This document shows positions 22,624-32,245 of a stretch of 64,000 nt of DNA, piece by piece (position 1 is the first letter of the stretch; each line of letters begins with the position of its first letter). Source of the stretch: Rhinopomastus cyanomelas (taxonomy: Eukaryota > Chordata > Aves > Bucerotiformes > Rhinopomastidae); contig VXBP01002354.1 of the NCBI GenBank assembly GCA_013400115.1, positions 806,001 to 870,000 on the forward strand, given 5' to 3'. A program made the position numbers and the translations under genes. The notes under the pieces were generated by a model. The model was not told the DNA's origin. It was given only the letters and a program-made list of their open reading frames with translations, and did no database searches.

Positions 22624-23907
22624 ATTTTGGGGGCAGTCGCGAGGGACATGAATAATTTCGTCAGAAGCCCGTCTCATTAATTACGAGTCCCTGTAACGTC
22701 TCTGCGATCTGAGCTGCCGCCATTTCATTAATTTAGATAAAAGCGAAGCCTCGGTGGTTAAATACGACACTGGTGCCGAGAGCTCGGCTGAGCCCAGGGT
22801 TCCTTGTCTGTGTTTTTGTCAAGTTAAGATTGAAAAGAAGCGAGGTGAAATTGTTTGGGATTCCTGATTTGCAGATCAACCCCCGTTTGAGTGCAGACGC
22901 ACGGCTCCTTGGCAGGTGGCCTAAGTGGCCACCTCTCCCGTTGGTCAGTGCAGTCAGGCTCTGGATGGACATGAATAGCACAGCTATTTCGCTGGAGGTG
23001 TCTTTTTCTTCTGCAGCCTATTTCTTTCCCTAAAACTTTTGACTCCTTCAGCAGGGAGGCACTTAGAGGCTGATGCCTCGTAACCTCCAGGCCAGCTGGT
23101 CACCTGAGGTTAAACTTAATTCATGGTTTTGTTCTTTGGGGAAAAATAATCCCCTGTGTTTATAAATAGTCGCTGCAGTCAGCTGCACTGAAGGAAAGCT
23201 GTTAGGAGCTGGCTGTGAAATCTCTTCCAAGCAGAACACAAACTGTTGGTGTAGCTTCCTTACAGCCTAACAAGGTTACTCTGCTCTTTGCAGTGTGAAC
23301 ACTTCTGTGCGCTACAGCTCTAGATGGTAAACAACGGGCTCGTCGCAGGTGAAGAGATAAGTTTGGGGGTCACGTTTTTGGTGCTGCCAGGTCTGCAGTT
23401 GTCCAGAGCACTGCCCAGCGGTGCCCGCGTCGGCCCGCGTCCGTCTTTCTCTTCTCACAGCGCGGGTCTCCCATTCGCCCTGTTTGCAATGAAGAAGTAA
23501 TAGATGTGCAGTCAGAACAAGTAATGGAGTAAAATGCTCTGTGCTCTGCCAAAGATAAACAAAGAAATAAATCTGTGTTGTTTACAGCCGTCCCTTCCCC
23601 ATGTCTAATGGACTTTATCAATAAAACAATACCAACTGCATCAAAGAAAAATCTGGCCAATTTAATCCAAGAAAGGTCTTCATTGAGCTAATCTCCCCCA
23701 AATGCTGTTTGCAGGAGGGATCTATTTATATTCTTTGCAGCCATAACCACCCGTCCATCCTTCCGTATCTCGTGCTCCAGCTCCGTGATCCATTACGGAT
23801 GAGACAACCCAATTAAGCAAAGGAAGAGTCTGGTGGCTGTGGGAGTGTTTATGCATCTCTGCCCACTTCTGCGTCTTTACCTTCTACACTTTGCTCTCTT
23901 TCCTTAG

Positions 23908-24029
23908 GGAACCACAGTCAGGTGTCCCGGGTGCCCGTCGCTATCAAAGTTCTTGATGTCAATGACAACGCTCCTGAGTTTGCGTCCGAGCACGAAGCCT
24001 TCTTGTGTGAGAACGGGAAGCCTGGACAA
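23908..24029 (+). CDS. CDH8: CDH8 exon 9: end of EC4 and start of EC5
   Basis: This 122-bp exon encodes about residues 472-512. It contains the sequon NHS at about 473, then RVPVAIKVLDVNDNAPEF, the EC4-EC5 calcium linker. FLCENGKPGQ opens EC5 and carries a cysteine (about 505) that type II cadherins conserve together with the three membrane-proximal cysteines of exon 11. The exon ends on a codon boundary (CAA|GTGAGT) and the next exon resumes with VIQIVSA. The preceding acceptor TTCCTTAG is strong. Reading into the intron would add ten residues before a stop at 24060-24062. Confidence 0.95.
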
Positions 24030-24175
24030 GTGAGTATCTCCACCTCGTGTGTTTTGGGGTGATGGGATGGGACACAGTCTCTCCCCGGCATCTTACCTGC
24101 ATCCCCAGGCTCCTGCCTGCGTGTTCATGGTAACAGCTCTTCATTTAAAACCCCTGCGACTGCCCTCTGCCAACC

Positions 24176-24411
24176 CTTAGCGACAGAAGCAGAGGGAAAG
24201 GCTTCAGGCTCCAACAGGGGAGGGTTAGACTGGCCATTAGGAAGAGTGGTCAGGCCCTGGAATGGGCTGCCCAGGATGATGGTTGAGTCTCCACCCCTGG
24301 ATGAGTTTAAAAGCCGCTTAGATGTGGTGTTGGGATGAGCCTGTAGAGCGGGGTTGCTGGTTGGACTCGATGATCCCAGGGGTCTTTTCCAGCCTGAGTG
24401 ATTCTATGATC
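24176..24411 (+). mobile_element. CR1 LINE, 3'-end copy
   Basis: It starts at 'agcgacagaagcagagggaa', passes 'gaatgggctgcccaggatga' and ends in the tail 'gatcccaggggtcttttcca' plus 'gattctatgat', the CR1 terminal octamer repeat. It lies about 150 bp after the donor of exon 9 in sense orientation. It is the same subfamily as the copy at 20030-20925, with a small internal deletion relative to that copy. Confidence 0.9.
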
Positions 24412-27400
24412 TCTCTGTATGGGGCTGTACATCTGTTTTACTACAGGCTTTGAATTAAAGGTGGGTGTCTGAGGCAACATCAGGAGGAAACGCTGAGTGT
24501 CTTTAAGCTCCTGCTGTTTGCACTCTCTGCATGTGCAGTGCATCGTTCCATAGGCGCACGTGTGCTAGTAGCCAGGTGTGTCACCCACACCTGAGAGATG
24601 CAGAACCATCTTGCTCCTGGGCCCACGTGCGGGTTCAGAAGACACGTAGCAATCAGCTCGTTTCTCCTCGCCCGCGTTGCAGCTCTAATCTCTGTGTTTA
24701 GCCTCCGCTTTCCCGCGACGCCTGGGTAAAGCCACGAAAGCCAGCCCGGGCTTGATGGGAAGTCAAGTAAATTGCAGCCGCATTTGCGTGTCTAAGGAGA
24801 GCTGGGGTCTCGGAGAAGTGCAGTTCAAGTTTTGATTATACTTCAGCCGACTCCGCAGGTTACTCCGTTCTCTAGTAAATGGAGTAAAAAGGCTGGCAGG
24901 AGAATTCACCGAGCGCTCCGCGAGGTGGAACGAACACGGAGCAAACACGGCGCAGGATCGGGAGCAGGAGGTGACCTGCGCAGCCGTTGCTGAAGGAAGC
25001 GAACAAGTTTGCTTCGTCGAAAGGCATCTCCCGCAGCCACGGAGCCGCCGGAAAAGGCTGCAAGGGAACTGCAGGCTTGTGGAAAGTCAGGCGGTGCCCA
25101 AGGGATTGAACTTGTGTCCGGCTTGAGGAGGTGTCTGCAGAAGTGCCCTGTTTCTGAACTTCTCCTTTATTTCTGGAGTGTGACATTTTATTTACGTAAA
25201 CAGCAGCTGACGGCGTGACACTAGGCTTGTTAATCCCGCTATTCCTGTGTCTCGCGTGGGTGTCAGGCATGAGGCTCACTGGGCTCCAAAGGAGGTTACC
25301 TGACAATGGAGCTCGAGGTTTGGGCTTGTTTTAGTCGTGGGAGATGCCAACGTGTGTAGCAACCTGCTTGTGCCAAGGCTGGGTTGTTGCCGGGGGCGAT
25401 TTGACTTCTGGCACCCTCTTTGTTTGTCAGGAAGGTGTCAGAAGTGTGTCACTCGAGAAAGGAGCAGGCTCTCTGACCACTGGAGAGTGGGCTATGGAGA
25501 TGTGCCCTCACTGGCAGATGGTGCCATCACTGGTGGTGTTCAAGTTCTCCTAGCTCGGGGTGGACAGAATTCGGGTGCCGAGTGGTTACGTTTTGTGGGA
25601 TGTGTTAAACTCTTGACGAGCGTTCCGTTAGCCAGGGCTGGGTGAGCTCCCCTGGAATCAGGACGCTGTGTTGCGCAGTCTCTCTGGAGTGTTATCTGTC
25701 TGGGTGTTGCTGCTGAGAGGCTTAACTGACGAGGAGGAGATGTTCGCATTCCGTTTTGGAATGAAGCAGTGGAAGAGATAATTAGGAGTCAGCTACCAAA
25801 AGGGCTTTTGGCTGAGCACTGAAGGGAGTCTTCCATTAAACCGTGATAGTCTTCATCTTGACATCACCTCGTACACTCTTGATCTGATGGCAGGTGTCAC
25901 TCTCGAGCATGAATCTTCGCGTGAACTTTGCAGATGGTTATTAAATATTTGGCTGCCGGCGCGGATGAGGTGGCACTGATCCTGCAGTTTATTCTGTGCT
26001 TTAAACAAGCAGCATTACTGGAGCAGGAACCAGTCCTGAAGATCAGCCTGGTTAGGTTCTGAGTGGAAGCTGCCATCCAGCAGTTAGCTGCTCATTTGAA
26101 GAGCGTGGTGTCCGCACGGACTCGCTGGTTGTCCTGGTGCTTGTGCAGGTTTTGGGAGACGTGCTCCGTGGTCAGGCTGTAGAATTCCAAAAGTGAGGCG
26201 TGTCTTTGCTGAGGAACAGCTACTCTGAGAAAGAGGCTCCTTTTGCGGCGTGGCTGGGGTGGTCCTCCAGGGTGTAAAGCTGGCTGCTCCGTGTGCGGGA
26301 GAGGGCACTTGTGTTGTGATGGTCTGGGCTGCTTACTGTTGCAGTTTGACTTTCATCTGAGGATCCAGTCCTGCATGAGGTCTGATGAGGGAGAATACCT
26401 TGGAACCTCTTCTGAAACCTTGTTCTGCAGCCCCTCGGTGCTTGAACCTTCTGTTCCAGCTCCGTGGCTCTTTTGGGTTCTGATACAATTGCAAGTGGCA
26501 GGTGCAGCTGCTGGAGAAGTGACAGGATGGTTTGAAAACTGGGTGGAAATCATCGCCAGATGCGGTTCCTGCGCTTTGAGCCTACCTCTGGCGGGGGGGT
26601 ACTGCAGCTTGGAGGAGAGGAGAGCTTGAGGAGGAGGAGATGTGTTTTCCATGCATCTGTTCCTGTGCTCCTTGCACATTTTTCCAGACGACATAATTTT
26701 GCCACGATTGTTTTTAATCAGTTGTAGGAGCAAAACCAAGTCAATGCTTGCGTGGACTCCAGCAGAAGCCCTTAGCTAACCACAGCGCAGCGCCTGCTTC
26801 TCTCTGCTCTGCCTTTTCTTTGCCTGGCTCCATTTACTGCAGCTGGGACTCTCAGTCCAGCAGTTCTGCAGCCTGGTTAAGTCCGTTTTCTGTCCTCCAG
26901 GAACAGCATCTGGACCGTGGGGTGAGAAGCGCGCCTCGCTCACCGTTCCCCGGGCCGTGCCCAGACCTCTCCAGTGAAGTGCTTTGTGCTCCAAATGGAA
27001 CCACAGCACTTCCAGCCACGGGGCTGGTGCAGGCAGTGACGTGTCTGTGCCCGAGCCCGTGTTCAGTCTAGAGCAGCAGCAAACAGAATCCAGTGTTCCT
27101 GCAGTCTTTTGCGATTTGTCTCTGCTCTACTCAGCTCTAATAGAAGGGGCTTGTTCCGAGTGAAGAAAGCTGCAGGTAGAGCTTGGTCTCCCTGAAGAGG
27201 CAAAGCTCATTCAGGTGGCAAAATGCAAGTTCCAGCAGCAAAGGGCTGCCTCTGGCTGAAAAGAGAAACTTAGGATTGTGCTGTCTGCTGGGTACGAGCC
27301 TGCAGAGCTGCTCAGAAACGACCTCCAACACCCGCGTCGCTGCAAAAGGTCTTTCGGAGCTGGAAGAACAGTTTTGGTGAAAGCAGGGAATATTTTATTG

Positions 27401-28516
27401 ATGACAAGGAACCGTTCTGAGGTTAACGAGCTGCAGTGCAGGGAAGGACCTCTAAGCAGTGTCATGGATTGTGAGTGCACGTAGGTACTTAGGAAACAGT
27501 GCAGAGGACTGTTCTGCTGCTCGTCCTTCCATGGCTGCTAGTCGTGTGTGTTCGTGGGGGCGGGGGCGGCAGTGGCACGTGGTCCTGGGGGCTCACTGGG
27601 CTATTAGTTTTCACCGCTGAGGTGCTGTGTTTCTGAATGTATGCTCAGAATCAAGCCTAAGCCCGAACCTAATGCAACGTCAGAGTTGGACTTGCACCCA
27701 GAAGGAGCTGAGAAGTGTCAGGGCTGAGCAGGCAGAGTGTCACCAGCTCTCACCGTAGAGCTTGTGGGTGCAACTTCACCAAACAGCAGTTGTGTTCTCT
27801 GTGTCATCAGCACTGACTGGCTTTGCCACGTGGAAAACCCGCGTTCCGCACGTTCTCGGTGGGGAACCTGTAAGCCAGGTAAGGCAGGTCACCCCCAGAG
27901 GAGCCCACGTGTGTTCTGAAGCACGAATGAAGAGCTGAAGGGTTGCGAGCGGTGTTCCATTCCACGATCACGCAACGCTGAGCAGTAACACACGCTCCTC
28001 AGCGTCCTGATGGCAGCGCGGTAATGAGAGCTGCCAGGCTCCTTTCACCCCCACGGAGAGGAGGATAGGGCAGCTTTGTGTCCCTCCATGTGTGTTTTGC
28101 CTTCCTTTCTTTTAAGAGCTGATCTCAATGCAAAGGCACAAAGAAGCGGGGTTGCCATGGGAACGCCAACTCTTAATTCCTTGATGTGTGCGTGTAGCAC
28201 AACAAGCGGAGTCCTCCCGCAGCCTGCCCTCTGCGTGTGATTTTCTGGGCGTTTTCGGAGAGCGACGTGGTGAGCAGTGGAGGGAGCTGGGGGGGAAGAG
28301 CTGAAACGTACCCATGAATTCGGTGGGGTGTGAAGAGGTGTCTGTGGTTCCTGGGGGGAAAGGGACAAAGGATGTGTCCCGTGTCTGCTCCTTGAGGACT
28401 GTCAATCTGGCTGGTCTCCTAAGCTTGTTCATTGAAGGCCATATTAGTAGTGGTCTGGGCTGCTGGCTCTCAGGTGCATTAAAATCATACAAGAACTGGA
28501 GACAGGGAGTTTGTAC

Positions 28517-28586
28517 AGCTCACAACCACTGCCCCTTGTCCTATCACTGGGTGCCCCTCAGCAGAGCCTGGCTCCATCCTCCTGGA
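28517..28586 (-). mobile_element. CR1 LINE, internal fragment
   Basis: The + strand 'tgccccttgtcctatcactg' and 'cagagcctggctccatcctc' match the same region of the copies at 5770 and 62572 (reversed). About 70 bp can be supported, in intron 9. Confidence 0.75.
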
Positions 28587-29247
28587 AATATTCCACGTGT
28601 GTAAACAGGTCCAGCTGTGCAGAGGGACAGGCACCGTCCTGCTGCTGTGTTTCCCCACTGTGTTGGTTGTCTCAGATTCATTCACAGGCTGTCTTGCAGA
28701 TTCTTGGTCTCTGTGAAGACCTGCTCAAACATCTTTCCAGGTGTTTATGGTTTTGTGTTATCCTTGTGGTTACCTAGTAAGATTTTCTTCCGCCTGCGGC
28801 GCTTGAAGACCTCAGCAAAGAGGGTGGGGTGTTGCCTGGTTTTGTGTGTGCAACGTGCAGAGCGATGGTCCTTTCTCTTGTGCTAAAACCAGTAGGAACT
28901 AGCGGTGGTTGGTGTTTGGGTAGTGAAACCTGGGCAGTTGAAAGGCCAGCTCTGGATCTGGACAGCACTAGGCCCCATTTTCATTTTCTACTCTTTAAAA
29001 ATGGAATTGGTACTGATTCGTAATTTGAATGTAATTGTCCAAGAAATTATTGGCCGGTTGCTTCAGTCGTCGCAGGAATATGGGGAGCAGACGAATACGT
29101 TATCGAACTCAGTGGACGTGGGAAAGGTCAATAATTCTCATTACAGATCATGTAAACCTCATCTAGCGAGAGCTAACAACCGCTGAAACTCAGCTCTGGG
29201 TGTGGGATCTGGAGCCACGGTCGTCTTTGTTTCTAAACAAATTAATT

Positions 29248-29430
29248 CGCAGAACATGAGGGTTTGGAAGGGACCTCGAAAGATCACCCAGTCCAGTCCC
29301 CCTGCCAGAGCAGGATCCCCTAGATGCAGTCATCAGGGATGGGAAGGGACCTCGAAAGATCACCCAGTCCAGTCCCCCTGCCAGAGCAGGATCCCCTAGA
29401 TGCAGTCACACAGGAGCATGGCCAGGCGGG
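29248..29430 (-). mobile_element. CR1 LINE 3' end with internal tandem duplication
   Basis: This is an antisense CR1 tail ('gcagaacatgagggtttgga' on +) in which 67 bp are present twice without a difference (29266-29332 and 29342-29408, period 76 bp). After the second unit the element continues with 'cacacaggagcatggccagg' and fades out. It belongs to the young subfamily. Confidence 0.9.
29266..29408. repeat. Exact 67-bp direct repeat, 76-bp period
   Basis: Unit 1 is 29266-29332 and unit 2 is 29342-29408. Both begin GGAAGGGACCTCGAAAGATC and end with TAGATGCAGTCA. I compared them base by base and saw no mismatch. The 9-bp spacer (29333-29341) resembles the sequence that precedes unit 1, as expected for a duplication of CR1 tail sequence. 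Confidence 0.9.
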
Positions 29431-30088
29431 TCAGCACCTCAGGCAAAGTGACTCCTTTCCTGGAAGTTGCTCAGCCCCTCCAGGCAGAGTCTCCCAGCCG
29501 TAGCACCCTGCACTACTGTGGGGATCATTTGTGAAGGTGGTGTTTTAATGCGGACTGGTTGCTGGTGGAGGATTAACAGGTTCTAGTAAAGTTAAGGAGA
29601 AGAGCTGCGGACTCAGGAGGTGTACACGCTGTGTACACGGCGTGGAAGCTCCATACCACACACTGGCTTAAGGATGTTTGCTCAATGACATTAAACACGG
29701 GGCAGAGGAAGTGAAGACAGAGTTGAGTACCGCTCGCACGCTGTGGTCTGGTGCAGAGCGAGGCTGTGTGAATGAAAGGCCACCACAGGCAGCACGAGTG
29801 TTTCTGAAGCACACTGTTGCTGCTTTGTTAGTAAACACTGATATGTTACATGATCACCGGTTCTTACAGGGCTGTCTGATGCACCTGCCTGTCCTTACCT
29901 CTGCCTCCTTGTTCTGGGAACAGCTGGAGGGGCTCAGGGCTGTCCCTGTGGCACAGATGCCCAGGCTGAGGTCCGCAAGGGCACCACAAGGTGGTAATTT
30001 CACATGCTGAGTCTGTCCTGCAGACAACTGAGGGGAGCTGCGAACGCTCTACGCGTGGAATGCTTACCGAGAGCATCTTCTCTTGCAG

Positions 30089-30206
30089 GTAATCCAGATT
30101 GTCAGTGCAGTCGACAAAGACGATCCCAAAAGTGGGCACTACTTCCTGTACAGCCTCCTCCCCGAGATGGTGAACAACCCCAACTTCACCATCAAGAAGA
30201 ACGAAG
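30089..30206 (+). CDS. CDH8: CDH8 exon 10: middle of EC5
   Basis: This 118-bp exon encodes about residues 513-552. It begins in phase 0 with VIQIVSAVDKDDPKSGHYF and continues YSLLPEMVNNPNFTIKKNE. NFT at about 544 is an N-glycosylation sequon. The last base starts the Asp codon completed at 48967. The acceptor is TCTTGCAG and the donor GTAAGT. The exon is followed by the longest intron in the window (18.8 kb). Confidence 0.95.
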
Positions 30207-32037
30207 GTAAGTGCAAAGCGCGTGTGACGGGTGGCTGAGAGCTTTCGGTCGCTGTGCTGCCTTCCAGCTGCTTCTCCGCCCTGTCCCTTGGGCAACTGCA
30301 AGGTAGACAGTCTGTCTGGTGGGACCTTCGCGGTGTCCCCTGAGCCGTGTCCCGTAACTTTACACTAGAGTAGTGAGTTTGCACGGGGACTGCTCACTGG
30401 GCTGAGTAAAATGTAGGGGTGGATTTACAGCCTGTTTTACCTCTGTTAGTCTGAAGTCCAGAGATACAGGGTGAGATGCAAATCTGAGCCTGTGCTGATA
30501 AATAAATGTTGGTCCTGTGTTGACTGGATATAGACGGGGACATAAAATGAGGTAGCTGCTGAATCCCCAAAGGAAACACCTGTTCAGGCTGTTTTGTGGT
30601 GCGGGTAAAGGTTCCAAAGTGCTTGAGACGCTGCTACTAGAAAGGAAAACCCGCTGGGTCAGCAAAGCCCAGAAGGACGTTTTCTGTCACGGCGCTTCTG
30701 GAAGGGCGTCGTGTCATTGTGGTGTAGTGTGGAAGGGGAATGTCATGCGCGGTGGGAAGGAAAACAGACCCAGTCAGTAGTGTGGGCAATAAATTTACGC
30801 TGAGCCTTTTCTGTCGCGCGCAGATATATCTGAAGGTCGGGTGAGAAGGAGCTAGGAGGGATCCCAGGGCTGCTCTAAATAGGGCCTTGGGTGCTTAGGT
30901 GAATATTCACAAGTTTCTCCACCTTGGCTTTATTTTTTTTCAATAATAAAACACTACTCTGTCAGGAATCTCAGTCAGGAGTTCAGTCTCTTCTCATGAT
31001 AATGAAGAAAACTCCTGTTTAGCCCAATAGGAAGATGTATGTGAGAGGGGTATGTGCAGAGCAGGAAAAGTCAAATAAAGAGAAAGAAGCCGTCGTCATC
31101 ATCATAACAAATGAAACCAGAAGAGGCTGGTTTCATTTTTTTCCCAGCTGTTCCAGCCAGGAAGAATAATGGCACCGTTTTGTTAAATGATTCTGTAAAA
31201 ACCCACCACATTCCTCAGTCGGCTTGAACCTGTCCTGGTTCCTTCTTCTCATTGGGTGCTTCTTCCTCCCTCCTGCAGCCTTCGCAACATGTGTCTGTGC
31301 TTAGGGTTGTGCTTCCGCGGAGGAAGTCAGCCTCTGTGTTCTGTCCTGAAAGGAGAAGAGCAAACAAGCCTCTTCAAAAAGCGTTTTTGCTTTTTAGACT
31401 TTTAGATTTTAGACTTTAGAAGACTAAACCTGCAAAAGAACAGTCTGCAGGATGCAGAAGGCAGCCCTGGCCAGCATCTCTCACAGCAGGCAATCGTCAT
31501 CTCACAGGAAGGTGCATGGCAGCACGAAAGAGGTAGAGGTAAACATGAGCGTGTTCCAGTGTAGTAGAACCCCAACACAGCCCAAGCTCTCCTGTTTCCA
31601 GCCCCTGCCATCCGCCGGCGCACGGTGTGGTTCTGCAGGAGTGTTCGCGGTGTGAGAAGACCGATGTTAAATACCACGCCATCAATCTTTTTCTCAGCAC
31701 GGCATTAAACCTGGACTTGTTTAAATAGCAAAGTTCAATGTTTTTATAAACTGAGCGCACCAGAGCGGCTTCAGGTTATTGATCTTTTCTTTTAAAGAAT
31801 GATACAGTTAATGATGGAATTGTTAATAGAAAAGTGTTGAAAGGCCTCCTTTGCAGTGTGGTTGAGAGGTTTTGCTCAGTAAGTTCTCTTTGCTTGTGTT
31901 ACAAACTGTAAGATCTAGGTGTTAACCCAAGAGAACATTGAGGAGATGTCACGGTTTTGCTGAGCTGAAAGGTCTAAGATTTGTCAGAACAACACACGTG
32001 ATAGTTAAGGCAGCTGCGCATCGTGAAACACTTCAGT

Positions 32038-32245
32038 TCACAGAATCATCCAGGTTGGGAAAGACCCCTGGGATCATCCAGTCCAACCAGCAACCCTACT
32101 CTACAAGGTCACCCCTAAACCAGATCCCCCAACACTAGGTCTAAGCATCTTTAAGCTCATCTGGGGATGGAGACTCAACCATCGCCCTGGGCAGCCCATT
32201 CCAGTGTCTGACCAGTCTCTCCAGGAAGAAGAACTCTCTCCAGTT
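32038..32245 (-). mobile_element. CR1 LINE, 3'-end copy (antisense)
   Basis: On + it reads 'tcacagaatcatccaggttg' (tail), 'caaggtcacccctaaaccag' and 'ccctgggcagcccattccag', ending near 'ccaggaagaagaactctctc'. It is of the same subfamily as 15864-16350 and 41252-41636. Confidence 0.9.

Larger units (their letters stand above)
12691..23907 (+). other. CDH8: CDH8 intron 8
   Basis: This 11,217-bp phase 1 intron has a strong donor (GTAAGT) and a strong acceptor (CTCTCTTTCCTTAG). It contains CR1 copies at about 13275-13510, 15288-15345, 15864-16350, 17770-17823 and 20030-20925. It also has two CpG-dense patches (about 17041-17226 and 19820-19985), a perfect 11-bp hairpin at 22598-22623, and AT-rich candidate conserved blocks at 16585-16930, 22535-22745 and 23560-23880. 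The longest open frames here (for example 14162-14746 on the minus strand) have no recognisable domain and are taken as chance. Confidence 0.8.
24030..30088 (+). other. CDH8: CDH8 intron 9
   Basis: This 6,059-bp phase 0 intron has donor GTGAGT and acceptor TTCTCTTGCAG. It holds CR1 copies at 24176-24411, 28517-28586 and 29248-29430, the last with an exact internal duplication. The remainder shows no exon or RNA gene that I recognise. Confidence 0.8.
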
